64,000 bases of DNA. It comes from CAZXGD01 sp046350455. GTDB lineage: Bacteria > Planctomycetota > Phycisphaerae > Phycisphaerales > SM1A02. Below the pieces are notes generated by a model, which searched no databases, was not told the origin of the DNA, and was given only the letters and a program-made list of their open reading frames with translations. Positions within the stretch are counted from its first letter, which is position 1; every line of letters begins with the position of its first letter. Both the position numbers and the translations under genes were made by a program. This document shows, piece after piece, positions 7,394-16,006 of the stretch. The DNA is taken from contig JAXMAM010000012.1 of the NCBI GenBank assembly GCA_046350455.1, positions 1 through 64,000 on the forward strand, written 5' to 3'.

Positions 7394-8503
7394 ATGGCCG
7401 AAAACCTGAAGGTGACGTGCGATCGATCCGCCCTGGTAGATGCCCTCAACATGGCCTCTGGCGTGGTGCCCACCCGGACCACCACCCCAGTGCTCACCTG
7501 CCTGAAGCTGGCTGGCAAGGACGGGGAGCTCACCCTGCGCGCCACAGACGGCCAGATTTCGCTGGCCCTGGCGGTGCCAAACGTGGAGGTGGCCTCGCAG
7601 GGAGAGGCGCTGGTCCCCGCTGACAAGCTGGGCCAGATCGTCCGCACCTGCGAGGACAGCACGGTGTCCATCGCCATGGACAAGACTGTGGCCACCGTGA
7701 AGGGCGAGGGCAGCACCTTCAAGATCTTTGGCTACGACCCCAAGGAATACCCCGCTGGCAAGGACCCGCAGGTGACGGGCGCGTTTGAGGTGACTGCAGA
7801 GACCCTCCGCCGCCTGATCGGCCGCACCATCTTTGCCACGGCGGTTGAGAACGCGCGCTTTGCCATAAACGGCGTGCTCATGGAGCGCAAGGGCAAGCGC
7901 ATCCGCCTGGTGGGCACGGACGGCAAGCGCCTGGCTGTGGCCAGTGGCGGCTGCAGCGGCGAGGGCGAGATGACCTTCATCGTGCCCAGCAAGAGCCTGA
8001 ACATCCTGCTGAAGATGCTCTCTGACCCAGATGCCAAGGTGGTCATCGGCCGCGCAGACGGCCAAGCCGTCTTCCAGGTGGAGGGCGTGGGCACGCTGGT
8101 CACCAGCCTTGTGGAAGGCACGTTCCCGCCGTTTGAGGATGTCATCCCCAAGGACCATGACAAGCGCGTCACCTTTGATGCTGCCGACCTGGCCGCTGCC
8201 ATCCGCCGCGCTGCGCTCCTCACCAACGAGGAGAGCAAGGGCGTGCGCTTTGCCTTTGGCGGCGACACACTGGTGGTCAGCAGCCGCGCGCCCGAGATGG
8301 GCGAGGCCGAGATCCGCGTGCCCATGAGCGGCTACCAGGGAGATTCCATCGAGATCGGCTTCCAGCCCAACTTCATCGTGGACGCGCTCAAGGTGGTGGA
8401 TGGCCAGCAGGTGCTCATCGAGCTGCGCACCCCAGCCAAGCCCGGCGTACTAAAGGTTGGCCAGGAGTTCACCTACGTGGTCATGCCAGTGAACGTGGTG
8501 TGA
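7394..8503 (+). CDS. dnaN: DNA polymerase III beta subunit (sliding clamp)
   Basis: 369 residues, the normal clamp length, with three repeated domains of about 120 residues. The N-terminus KVTCDRSALVDALNMASGVV, the middle ARFAINGVLME and RLVGTDGKRLAV, and the C-terminal FTYVVMPVNVV are family features. It forms a dimeric ring on DNA that tethers the replicative polymerase. dnaA, recF and gyrB are not next to it here. The ATG lies ten bases after a TACACT box, and no Shine-Dalgarno is visible. It converges on the redoxin gene, with a hairpin between them. Confidence 0.97.
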   Translation: MAENLKVTCDRSALVDALNMASGVVPTRTTTPVLTCLKLAGKDGELTLRATDGQISLALAVPNVEVASQGEALVPADKLGQIVRTCEDSTVSIAMDKTVATVKGEGSTFKIFGYDPKEYPAGKDPQVTGAFEVTAETLRRLIGRTIFATAVENARFAINGVLMERKGKRIRLVGTDGKRLAVASGGCSGEGEMTFIVPSKSLNILLKMLSDPDAKVVIGRADGQAVFQVEGVGTLVTSLVEGTFPPFEDVIPKDHDKRVTFDAADLAAAIRRAALLTNEESKGVRFAFGGDTLVVSSRAPEMGEAEIRVPMSGYQGDSIEIGFQPNFIVDALKVVDGQQVLIELRTPAKPGVLKVGQEFTYVVMPVNVV

Positions 8504-8581
8504 CAGCGCGGCAGCGCGGCGCAGCCCAGCGGCGCGGCGCGGCAGCGTGGCGGCGCGGCAGCGCACCCCCAGAAACACAGC

Positions 8582-8611
8582 GGGCCGGACGCATGCGTGT
8601 GCGTCCGGCCC
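8582..8611. terminator. Bidirectional hairpin between dnaN and the redoxin gene
   Basis: GGGCCGGACGCA (8582-8593) and TGCGTCCGGCCC (8600-8611) form a perfect 12-bp stem with a 6-base loop, centrally placed between convergent genes. There is no T tract, so termination may need Rho or only the stem. The 8504-8581 stretch before it is GC low-complexity sequence without a gene. Confidence 0.7.
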
Positions 8612-8646
8612 GAGTTCATGTCAGGAGCGTGTTCAGGAGCGTTCGG

Positions 8647-9351
8647 TCAGCTCTTGTACTTCACGCCGCAGCCGTAGGACTTGGTCTGCGACGGGGTCAC
8701 AGCCTTGCCTTCCTTCAGGGCCTTCACAGCGTTCACCACGTAGTTGGTGCCCTTCTGGTCGTCAATGGCGCCGTCGTAGACCAGCACGCCCTTGTCGTCA
8801 ATGACGAAGCAGTGTGGCGTGGTGCGTGCGCCGTACAGGTGGCCCACCGTGCCGTCGCCGTCCATCAGGGCGGTGGCGGTCACGCCGTTCGACTTCAGGT
8901 ACTCGCCGCTGCCAGCTGGGTTGGACGCATGGGCGGCCGTGCTGTCAATGAAGAGGAAGACTGCGTCGCCGTTGATGCCCTTGACTTCGGACACCATGTT
9001 GGGGACCGACTTGTCCTTCATCTTGCCAGCGCACACGGGGCAGTCAGAGTTCATCCACTCCAGGACCACCACCTTGCCCTTGAAGTCAGCCAGGCTGACG
9101 TCCTTGCCGTTGGTGTCCTTCAGGGTGAAGGCGGGGGCTGGCGAGCCGACCTTGGCGGCGGCCTCGTGCTTCTCAGCCTTCTTCTCTGCCTTCTTGTCAG
9201 CCTTCTTGCCGCTCTTGGTGCCGGTGTCTGGGGTCTGCGTGCCAGTAGCGGGCTTGTTCTGGTTGTTCTTGTCGTCGCGAGCCAGCGCTGGGCCAGTGGC
9301 CAGGAGGGCGGCGATCAGACCAAGCGAAGCGATCAGTCGTGTGTTTTTCAT
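8647..9351 (-). CDS. Secreted thioredoxin-fold redoxin
   Basis: 234 residues. A Sec signal peptide (about 1-25, ending in GPALA) is followed by a lysine/alanine-rich spacer of about 45 residues, then an AhpC/TSA-type redoxin domain with VGSPAPAFTLKDTNGK and the redox-active pair SDCPVC. The tail ends TKSYGCGVKYKS, with a third cysteine typical of this exported group. It probably acts outside the cytoplasmic membrane as a thiol peroxidase or disulfide reductase. I use the ATG at 9351 because AGAGG lies eight bases upstream; an ATG at 9357 is too close to that site. It is downstream of a broken DsbD-like gene on the same strand. Confidence 0.85.
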   Translation of the reverse strand: MKNTRLIASLGLIAALLATGPALARDDKNNQNKPATGTQTPDTGTKSGKKADKKAEKKAEKHEAAAKVGSPAPAFTLKDTNGKDVSLADFKGKVVVLEWMNSDCPVCAGKMKDKSVPNMVSEVKGINGDAVFLFIDSTAAHASNPAGSGEYLKSNGVTATALMDGDGTVGHLYGARTTPHCFVIDDKGVLVYDGAIDDQKGTNYVVNAVKALKEGKAVTPSQTKSYGCGVKYKS

Positions 9352-9502
9352 CTGCATATCCTCTGGATGGTTGGGCTGGAGCCACATGCTCCCGACGCCC
9401 GGTGGACCCAACAAGACCGCGGGGTCCAAAGCGCGGTGTGAGGTCTGAACGCGCCAGACCGGGGTGGAGTTCATCGGTCGGAGCGCGAATTCAGGTGGAA
9501 TG

Positions 9503-10468
9503 TTAGGTTTTTGTTGGGACCGGTGGCGCCTTGGGTGGCGCAGTCTTGATGGCCACCGACGGATCGCTGGCGGTTTCGCCCAGCAGGACAAGGCCTTCCA
9601 CGGTTGGGTAGGTCCCGCCTGGCCCAGTGGCTTCCAACGCCAGAGGCACGCGAATCTCAAAGGTGCCATCGCGCACGGATCCCTTGGCCACCCCCTGCTC
9701 TGAGGCGGGCTCGGCCAGGTTCATCCCGGTGACGCTGCAGGGGATGAAGCGCGCGCTCGATGCGCCCTGGGCTGGACCCTTGATGACCAGCGTGGTGCCC
9801 TCCCATGGTGGTCACCTTGGCTTCATCTGCGTTGCGGAGTGCGGCCGTTGAAGGTGGCGGTGGTCACATCCAGGCTTGGCCAGCGGCGAATCGGGCGGGA
9901 AGGCGCCGGTGAAGTCGAACGCGCCCTGCACACAGCGCTCCTTGCAGACCAGAAGCGTCCAAGTGCACTTCCAGCCGCTGGGCGCTGTGGCGGATTGATC
10001 GGGGGGCGTGGGTCGCGCGTTCTGGAGGGTGGATCGCTCGGGGCGGGCGGCGCGCCCGCAGCAGCAGCGTGATCCATGCGCAGCTGGTCAAGCTCACGAT
10101 GTACTGCGCGCGCTCCTCATAGCCGTAGAAGGGTGCGCCATCCAGCGCCTGACATCGGGGCGCACGAAGCGGATGGGGCTTGCAGCCCAGCCAGCGGGCA
10201 GGTCCCACTTCACTGCGGGTGCGTTGCCGCTGTCACCAGGGTTCTGCCAGTACGTGTGCCAGCCGGGCTTCATGGTGACGTCCAGCAGGCACACAAACCC
10301 CTTGTTGGCTGTGCGGGCCCAGGAGAGCGTCACTTTGTCCACGCCATCTGCCCACGCGCCTTTGGCCTGCGCTGGTGCCAGCGGCGCGCTCCATGGCGAC
10401 ACCACCGGCTGCTCGCTTGCCTGAAACTGGAGCCCCGCCGCCAGGACGATCGCTGCGATACCGCTCAT
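9503..10468 (-). pseudogene. DsbD N-terminal-domain-like protein, multiply frameshifted
   Basis: The start (ATG at 10468) has a signal-like N-terminus and then WHTYWQNPGDSGNAP, typical of the extracytoplasmic DsbD alpha-type domain. That frame is lost near 10150. Family-like pieces continue in other frames: GAPFYGYEERAQYIV near 10120, LVCKERCVQG near 9945 (the redox cysteines), DVTTATFNG near 9880, ALRNADEAKVTTM near 9845, and finally GTTLVIKGPAQG down to the stop at 9503. At least four or five frame changes fall within about 350 bases. The total length fits one gene of about 320 codons. It is either a decayed gene or a stretch of poor sequence. A TACAAT box (10475-10480) lies six bases before the start, next to a REP-like end. 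Confidence 0.75.
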
Positions 10469-10481
10469 GCCCCGATTGTAG

Positions 10482-10915
10482 AAATTGGTGCCTGGCACGG
10501 GTGTCCCTACTTTCGGTGGCGCGCGGACCGTCGCCGTCTGCACTCCGCGCCGCGGCCCGCGCGGGTCAAGCCGTAGGCCCCCGTGTCGCGGCCTCCGCGC
10601 GGGCCCGGGGGGCGCGGCCGCGGACGGCTCGGCTCCACCAGGTTCCGCCTTCGCCTCGGCTTCGCGTGCGCTCGGCAGGTGGAACGGCCCGCGAGCCCAG
10701 GAACCCACACAGTCTGCCTCGCTCCGCTCAACGCCGCTACGCCGCGCCCCCCGGATCCCGCGCTGCGGCCGCTGCGAACGCTGGAGGTGCTGCACCCACG
10801 AAGCGCACAAGCGCCCGCTCCAGACACGTGTCGTGCCAGCGCTGGACCGCGTGGTCCGTGGGGCCACCAGTGGACAGCGCTGGAAACCCGGGACACCCGT
10901 GCCTGGCACCAATTT
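10482..10915. mobile_element. Long REP-bounded element without a transposase (MITE-like)
   Basis: The left end (10482-10514) reads AAATTGGTGCCTGGCACGG and so on through CCTACTTTC. The right end (10890-10915) is the inverted copy, ending GTGCCTGGCACCAATTT. The inner 375 bases (10515-10889) are very GC-rich and full of short palindromes; I see no supported gene in them. Ends and orientation match the RAYT-bearing element at 20797-21665, so I infer a non-autonomous relative. It sits between two divergent genes and both its outer ends are within a few bases of their -10 boxes. Confidence 0.7.
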
Positions 10916-10918
10916 CCG

Positions 10919-10924
10919 TACACT
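10919..10924 (+). promoter_or_regulatory. Putative -10 box of the rhodanese-like gene (TACACT)
   Basis: TACACT begins three bases beyond the outer end of the REP-bounded element and ends six bases before the ATG at 10931. On the other flank, TACAAT on the minus strand (10475-10480) stands in the same relation to the broken DsbD-like gene. Confidence 0.5.
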
Positions 10925-10930
10925 CGGGGG

Positions 10931-11368
10931 ATGCAACGGATGTGCATCCTCGGTGGAATGGTCGCGCTGTGCATGCTGGCTGGCTGCGATCCCAAGACAA
11001 GCGACCGCGACCTGGTGTGGGTCTCGCCGCCCAAGGCGCTGGACACGCTCAACACGCCGGGCGGCCTCCTCAGCAAGCCCACGCGTGGCGTGTTCGTGGA
11101 CCCGCGTTCCACCAAGTCGTATGAAGAAGGCCATATCCCGGGCGCCATCAGCCTGCCATTCCCAGCCATGACCGACACCGCTGCCAGCGTGCTGGCTGGC
11201 TACGACATCTTTGTGGTCTATGACTCCGACTTCTCTGACGTGATGGCCAAGGCCGGCTCCAAGCGACTGCTGGAGCTGGGCTTCAAGAACGTCTACACGC
11301 TGGAAGGCGGCCTGAAGGCGTGGCGCAAGGAAGGCTACGAGGTAGTCACCGGCAGCCAGCCGCGGTAG
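10931..11368 (+). CDS. Rhodanese-like lipoprotein lacking the catalytic cysteine
   Basis: 145 residues. A short signal peptide ends in the lipobox MLAGC (C19). The rest is a single rhodanese fold: FVDPRSTKSYEEGHIPGAISLPF, then the active-site strand, then NVYTLEGGLKAWRKEGY. Where active rhodaneses have a cysteine after the VVY strand, this protein reads FVVYDSDFSD, so it is probably not a sulfurtransferase and may bind a ligand or partner instead. It should sit on the periplasmic face of a membrane. It converges on atpG with a gap of seven bases. Confidence 0.82.
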   Translation: MQRMCILGGMVALCMLAGCDPKTSDRDLVWVSPPKALDTLNTPGGLLSKPTRGVFVDPRSTKSYEEGHIPGAISLPFPAMTDTAASVLAGYDIFVVYDSDFSDVMAKAGSKRLLELGFKNVYTLEGGLKAWRKEGYEVVTGSQPR

Positions 11369-11375
11369 CGCGTGC

Positions 11376-12311
11376 TCAGCTCAGCGCTGCAGCGCCGCTG
11401 ACGATCTCATTCAGCTCGGTGGTGATGCGCGCCTGACGAGCGCGGTTGTAGCTGCGCTTCAGCGTGCGGCCCAGGCCGCCAGCGTTGTCTGTGGCGGACT
11501 TCATGGCCACCATGCGCATCACGTTCTCGCTGACCACCGCGTCCAGGAAAGTCTGGAACAGGCTCACCTTGACTGACCGCGGCAGCAGCTCGTCCAGCAG
11601 TTCACGCGGGGACGGGCTGAACTCATACACCTGCGACGCGCCAGCCTTGGCCTGCGCGGCAGCCTGCGCTGCGGTTTGCGCTGCGGACGTGGCGCCGCCC
11701 TGCGCTGCCTCGCCCTCCTGCCCCTTGGGAAGGGTGAGCGGCAGCAGCTGCATGACTTCCGGGCGCTGACGCGCGTTGCTGATGAACCGCATGTAGACCA
11801 CGCGCACCGAGTCAAACTCGCCAGCGGCGAAGCGCTCCAGGTACGACTGCGCGATCTTCTCGACGGTCTCAAACTGCGGCTTGTCGCCCACGTTGTGGCG
11901 GGCCGCAATCTCCGTGCGCTGGAACTTGAAGAAGGCAAAGCCCTTGCGGCCAGCAACTTCCACCTGCACGGTGCGGCCGCTGCCCTTCAGCTCATGGATC
12001 AGCTTGCTGGCGGTGCGCAGCACAGTGCCGTTGTAGGCGCCGCACAGACCGCGGTCGCTGGAGACCACCAGCACCAGATCGCGCCCCGAAGCGCGGTTGC
12101 CCGAGCCCAGAAGCGGATGGCTCACGTCGCCAGCGTGCGCAGAAACCTGGCGGACCAGGGCGCGGATGGTGTCCGTGTAGGCGCGGCTGTTCTTGGCGCG
12201 GGCCAGGCTGGCCGTGAACTTGGCCGTGGCGATCATCTGCATCGTCTTGGTGATGCGCTGGATGGTCTTGACCGCGCCCATGCGCTTCTTGATTTCACGG
12301 AGCTGAGCCAT
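11376..12311 (-). CDS. atpG: ATP synthase F1 gamma subunit
   Basis: 311 residues. The N-terminal helix MAQLREIKKRMGAVKTIQRI, the middle VVSSDRGLCGAYN, and the C-terminal helix with YNRARQARITTELNEIVSGA are family hallmarks. It forms the central rotor stalk of the F-type ATP synthase. An alanine/glutamine-rich insertion (about 210-232) makes it slightly longer than usual. No other atp gene is in the window; normally atpG lies between atpA and atpD. It has its own likely promoter: an extended -10, TGCTATCAT (minus strand, 12322-12327 for the hexamer), ten bases before the ATG. Confidence 0.95.
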   Translation of the reverse strand: MAQLREIKKRMGAVKTIQRITKTMQMIATAKFTASLARAKNSRAYTDTIRALVRQVSAHAGDVSHPLLGSGNRASGRDLVLVVSSDRGLCGAYNGTVLRTASKLIHELKGSGRTVQVEVAGRKGFAFFKFQRTEIAARHNVGDKPQFETVEKIAQSYLERFAAGEFDSVRVVYMRFISNARQRPEVMQLLPLTLPKGQEGEAAQGGATSAAQTAAQAAAQAKAGASQVYEFSPSPRELLDELLPRSVKVSLFQTFLDAVVSENVMRMVAMKSATDNAGGLGRTLKRSYNRARQARITTELNEIVSGAAALS

Positions 12312-12362
12312 AGGGGTGGGAATGATAGCACAAACCCCCCTGACCTGCGTTTCACCCTGTCT

Positions 12363-13190
12363 TTACAGGCACATTCCGTCGTACCCCAGTTCCACGCCTG
12401 GGGGCAGGCGGCTGCTGAGCTCCGCGTGCAGCACGTCATGCGTCATGTGGGTGAACACCGTCCGCTCCGCACCCACGCGGTCGGCCACGTTCAGGCTCTC
12501 CTGCAGGCTGAAGTGCGTGGGATGCTTGCGTTCGCGCAGCATGTCAAGCACCAGCGTGCGGAGCCCGCGCAGCTGCGGCCATGACTCGGGCGGAATGCCG
12601 TTCACGTCTGTGCAGTACGCCAGCGGGAAGGTGGCAGCGTGCGGGGCCGATGCTTGCACCTCGAACCGGTATCCCACGATCGGCAGGTTCCCGTGCAGCA
12701 GCCGCACCGGCAGCACGCGCACGCCCCACAGGTCGAACGCCACGCCGGGCTGCACCGCATGCATGCACACGCTGGCCACAAAGCTGCGATTCACATTCCG
12801 GTGCGGCCGGAAGATGTGCTCGAAGATCCGCTCCAGATCCTGCGCCACCGCCGGCTCTGCATACAAGTCGATCGGCCCGCCCATGCTCACGTTGTAGAGA
12901 CGCGCATCGTCCAGGCCAAACACATGGTCCACGTGCGCGTGCGTGAACAGGATGGCGTCCACGCGCTTCAGCCGCTGCTTGAGCGAATGCTCGCGATGGT
13001 CTGGCGGCGCATCCACCAGCACCACGCGATGCTGACCGGTGGCGTCCACAAACTGCAGCATGGCGCCCGTGCGCGTGCGGCGGTCGCGCGGATCAGTGCT
13101 GGTGCAGGTTGCGCAGTCGCATGCGATCACCGGCACGCCCGCGCTGGTGCCGGTGCCCAGCAGCGTGAACTGCGCGTCGCGCACGCTCAT
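12363..13190 (-). CDS. MBL-fold metallohydrolase, PhnP-like
   Basis: 275 residues. The N-terminus has LLGTGTSAGVPVIACDCATC, where the clustered cysteines resemble the structural zinc site of PhnP. The metal-binding THAHVDHVFGLDD follows, and HMTHD is near the end. PhnP cleaves cyclic ribose phosphates during phosphonate use; other relatives have unknown substrates, and no phosphonate genes are nearby. The ATG overlaps the thiE stop (ATGA, 13187-13190), so the two are co-translated. Confidence 0.85.
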   Translation of the reverse strand: MSVRDAQFTLLGTGTSAGVPVIACDCATCTSTDPRDRRTRTGAMLQFVDATGQHRVVLVDAPPDHREHSLKQRLKRVDAILFTHAHVDHVFGLDDARLYNVSMGGPIDLYAEPAVAQDLERIFEHIFRPHRNVNRSFVASVCMHAVQPGVAFDLWGVRVLPVRLLHGNLPIVGYRFEVQASAPHAATFPLAYCTDVNGIPPESWPQLRGLRTLVLDMLRERKHPTHFSLQESLNVADRVGAERTVFTHMTHDVLHAELSSRLPPGVELGYDGMCL

Positions 13191-14320
13191 GAAGCGGCTG
13201 CGGCCGCGCCGCACTCCATGGCCTTGCGGAGCGCGCGCACCACCGCTGCTGGATCGTCCGCCCCGCACACACAGCTGCTCACCGCCACGCCGCGCGCGCC
13301 AGCTGCTGCAACCTCTGGTGCGTTCTGCGGGGTCACGCCGCCAATGGCCAGGTGCGCCACGCTGGGATGCGCTCGCAGCACATGCCGAAGGTATGCCAGC
13401 CCTGTGGCCGCCACGCTGGGCTTGGTGCTGCTGCTGAACATGGCCCCCACGCCCAGGTAGTCCGCGCCAGCCTCCACAGCTGCGGCCGCCTCGGCTGGCG
13501 AATGCGTGCTGGCCCCCACCAGGAGCCGCGTGCCGCAGATGCGCCGCACGTCCTGCACCGGAAGATCATCCTGCCCCACGTGCACGCCGTCTGCGCCGCA
13601 CGCCAGGGCCACGTCTGCGCGGTCATTCACGATGATGGCCGGACGGCCCGCAGCCCGCGCTGCATCCGCGCTGGCCGCGCCCGCAGCACCCGCGCTCGCG
13701 CCCGCCGCGCCCGCCTCCGCTGCCGCGCGCATCACGGCTCGCACATGCTGGCACAGCGCTGCGGTGCTCATGCTCTTCTCGCGCACCTGGATGCAGTCCG
13801 CGCCGCCCGCCACTGCGGCGCGCACCACCTGCTCCCACGGCTGCACGCACTGCTCCACGGTCAGCAGCACGCACACGCGCCACTGCGCGCGCGCGGCGCT
13901 GCCCATGCGCAGCACCAGCGCCGCCTCGGCTGCGTATGCCTGGTAGCGCAGCGCCTCCACTGCGCGCGCAGCAGCAGGGTCCACCACCTTCAGGCATTCC
14001 TCCAGGCTGCGGAGCGCCTCGCCCAGCCGCTTGCCCGCCGCGTGCACCACGCTGCGATGGTCCGCGCGTGCATATTCGTGCGCGCCCTCCACGCTGCGGC
14101 CCACGTCCCGCTCCACAGCGCGGTTGGCCTCCAGCCACCCAGCTGGAAGCCGCTGCAGCGCGCCCTGCAGTCCGTGCCTCACATCTTTCCACTGGGAACA
14201 GAGGGCCGCGTCATCCAGCGCAAAGCGCGCAGCATCCTCCAGCACGCGCAGGGCCTCGCGCGCGCGGTTGGCATTGGCATCCAGGATGCGTGGCAGGGCG
14301 TCCCCTGCTGGGTGCGACAT
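13187..14320 (-). CDS. thiE: Thiamine-phosphate synthase with N-terminal ThiD2-like domain
   Basis: 377 residues, longer than plain ThiE (about 210). Residues 1 to about 150 are the alpha-helical ThiD2-like domain (RILDANANRAREALRVLEDA) found in cyanobacterial and Aquifex-type ThiE. The C-terminal TIM barrel has CIQVREKSM, VNDRADVALACGADGVHVGQ and GVGAMFSSSTKP, which bind the pyrimidine and thiazole phosphates. It joins the two halves of thiamine phosphate. An alanine/glycine-rich insertion (about 215-240) interrupts the barrel. The ATG at 14320 follows a TAGGCT hexamer (minus strand, 14328-14333) by seven bases. Confidence 0.92.
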   Translation of the reverse strand: MSHPAGDALPRILDANANRAREALRVLEDAARFALDDAALCSQWKDVRHGLQGALQRLPAGWLEANRAVERDVGRSVEGAHEYARADHRSVVHAAGKRLGEALRSLEECLKVVDPAAARAVEALRYQAYAAEAALVLRMGSAARAQWRVCVLLTVEQCVQPWEQVVRAAVAGGADCIQVREKSMSTAALCQHVRAVMRAAAEAGAAGASAGAAGAASADAARAAGRPAIIVNDRADVALACGADGVHVGQDDLPVQDVRRICGTRLLVGASTHSPAEAAAAVEAGADYLGVGAMFSSSTKPSVAATGLAYLRHVLRAHPSVAHLAIGGVTPQNAPEVAAAGARGVAVSSCVCGADDPAAVVRALRKAMECGAAAAAS

Positions 14321-14398
14321 GTCCACAAGCCTACGCACGCACTGCCGCACTGTGCTGTTCGCGGGCTATGCTCCTTTCTCCGGCCACAGGAGCGCGCC

Positions 14399-15196
14399 AT
14401 GGACCAGCCGAATCAGCAGCCAGCCTTGCCAGCAGATCTGTCGGTCACCCGCCGGGCGTTCCTGACCACCGCTGTGGCGGCCACTGTTGCAGCGCCTGTC
14501 CTGGCAGAGGCCAGCGCGCGCGTTGCAGCGGGCCGCATCGCTTCATTCTCATCCGCAACCCTACAGGAGCAGCACATGCCCTTCACGCTTCCAGACCTGC
14601 CGTACGCAGAGAACGCGCTCGAGCCCAGCATTGACGCGCAGACCATGAACATCCACCGCACCAAGCACCACAAGGCGTACGTGGACAACCTGAACAAGGC
14701 GCTGGAAGGTCAGGCTGCCATGGCCAACTGGAGCATCGAGGAGATCTGCGAGAAGATCACGCAGGTGCCAGAGAGCATCCGCGGCGCGGTGCGCAACAAC
14801 GGCGGTGGCCACTACAACCACTCGCTGTTCTGGAAGCTGATGGCCCCCAAGGGCAAGGGTGGAGCGCCCAGCGCAGAGCTGGCTGCCGCCATCACCAAGG
14901 CATTCGGCAGCATGGACGAGTTCAAGAAGCAGTTTGCAGACGCTGGCATGAAGCGCTTTGGCAGCGGCTGGGCGTGGCTCATCAAGAAGGACGACGGCTC
15001 TGTGGCCATCGTCAGCACACCCAACCAGGACAACCCGCTCATGAAGGGCGTGGCCGACACCACGGGCAAGCCCCTGCTGGGCTGCGATGTGTGGGAACAC
15101 GCCTACTACCTGCACTACCAGAACCGCCGCGCGGACTACCTGGCCGCGTGGTGGGACGTGGTGAACTGGAACGAAGTGAACGCGCGCTTCAAGTAA
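14399..15196 (+). CDS. sodA: Fe/Mn superoxide dismutase with Tat signal
   Basis: 265 residues. The N-terminus has a twin-arginine signal, SVTRRAFLTTAVAATVAA (RR at 18-19), with a possible cleavage near residue 36. The mature enzyme from about residue 60 is a normal SOD: IHRTKHHKAYVDNLN, GGGHYNHSLFW, FGSGWAWLI and CDVWEHAYYLHYQNRR carry the metal ligands. Fe or Mn cannot be told from these motifs alone. The first ATG follows AGGAG (14388-14392) with six bases of spacing and a TATGCT box (14367-14372). A second ATG at 14576 has an equally good AGGAG at the same spacing, so a cytoplasmic form may also be made. Confidence 0.92.
   Translation: MDQPNQQPALPADLSVTRRAFLTTAVAATVAAPVLAEASARVAAGRIASFSSATLQEQHMPFTLPDLPYAENALEPSIDAQTMNIHRTKHHKAYVDNLNKALEGQAAMANWSIEEICEKITQVPESIRGAVRNNGGGHYNHSLFWKLMAPKGKGGAPSAELAAAITKAFGSMDEFKKQFADAGMKRFGSGWAWLIKKDDGSVAIVSTPNQDNPLMKGVADTTGKPLLGCDVWEHAYYLHYQNRRADYLAAWWDVVNWNEVNARFK
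14565..14578 (+). promoter_or_regulatory. Internal ribosome-binding site and second start of the SOD gene
   Basis: AGGAG (14565-14569), six bases, then ATG (14576-14578), in frame with the long form at codon 60. The protein from here starts MPFTLPDLPYAENALEP, exactly where ordinary cytoplasmic SODs begin. Shine-Dalgarno sequences are uncommon in this window, which makes the pair of matching sites notable. Confidence 0.55.
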
Positions 15197-15214
15197 GCCG
15201 CGGCGCAGGCCTGA

Positions 15215-16000
15215 TCACTTCTCTGCAGCGCGCATGCTGGTCAGCATGGCGTCGAACGCAGCGCGGTTGCTCTCCACGGTGTCCTTGGGGCCCACCAGCT
15301 TGATGAACACGTTGCGGCCCGGCGCCTGCACGATGGCGCCCAGCTGCATGTAGCCCGGGCGCGGCGCTGCCTGGCCCATGCCCATGTATGCGCCTGTGCT
15401 CTCGATGCGCGAGACCTTCAGGCCGTTGGCTTCGCTCTCGCTGCGCTGGGAGGGCGCAGCGGCGCCATCCTCGCCGCGGAACTGGCCAGCCCAGCGCTCC
15501 AGGTTCATGGTCACCGGACCACCGTCGCCGCCTGGGAACACGCTGAACACCAGCTCTGCAGCGGGCGCGTTCACGCCCTGCGCTGGCACGGCGTACTGCA
15601 GCGCGCGAAAGTTCATGGTGGGCGCTGTCCACACCCACGCGATGGGCTTGGTCATCGTGAGCCCGCCCACTTCCACGATGGTCTGATCCCCGTCCGGCCC
15701 GCTCACTTTGAATCCGCCAGCCTGCTGCGATGGAGCAGCGCCGCCCTGTGCTGCGCCCGGACCCGCGCTGCCGGACGCGCCCTGCGCTGTGCCGCCCTGC
15801 GCCCCGCTGCCCTGCGCTGCGCTCCCCGCGCCGCCTGTGATCCCCGTTCCACCCTGGCCTGCTGGTCCGCCCATCATGCCGCCGCTGCTGCTGCCCGAAG
15901 GCCGCACGGCCACCGGAGGCTTGGGCTCTGGCGCCTTGTCACATCCTTGCAGGAGAAGTGCGATTCCAAGCAGCGAACCACAGAGAGCGCGTGTGCACAT
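15215..16000 (-). CDS. Lipoprotein of unknown function
   Basis: 261 residues. The signal peptide ends in the lipobox LLQGC (C20). Residues from about 35 to 90 are a Gly/Ala/Ser/Gln-rich low-complexity spacer. The C-terminal half, from about 100, is a compact domain with TMTKPIAWVWTAPT and ELVFSVFPGGDGG; it is not a family I can name. It should be anchored in a membrane facing the periplasm. The ATG at 16000 lies seven bases from a TATCCT box (minus strand, 16008-16013), which overlaps the -10 box of the divergent amidohydrolase gene. Confidence 0.8.
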   Translation of the reverse strand: MCTRALCGSLLGIALLLQGCDKAPEPKPPVAVRPSGSSSGGMMGGPAGQGGTGITGGAGSAAQGSGAQGGTAQGASGSAGPGAAQGGAAPSQQAGGFKVSGPDGDQTIVEVGGLTMTKPIAWVWTAPTMNFRALQYAVPAQGVNAPAAELVFSVFPGGDGGPVTMNLERWAGQFRGEDGAAAPSQRSESEANGLKVSRIESTGAYMGMGQAAPRPGYMQLGAIVQAPGRNVFIKLVGPKDTVESNRAAFDAMLTSMRAAEK

Positions 16001-16006
16001 GCGCCA

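Noticed and set aside
10583..10889. Open frames inside the REP-bounded element
   Set aside because: Arg/Pro-rich translations with no family features on either strand; they run through the repeat ends into neighbours.
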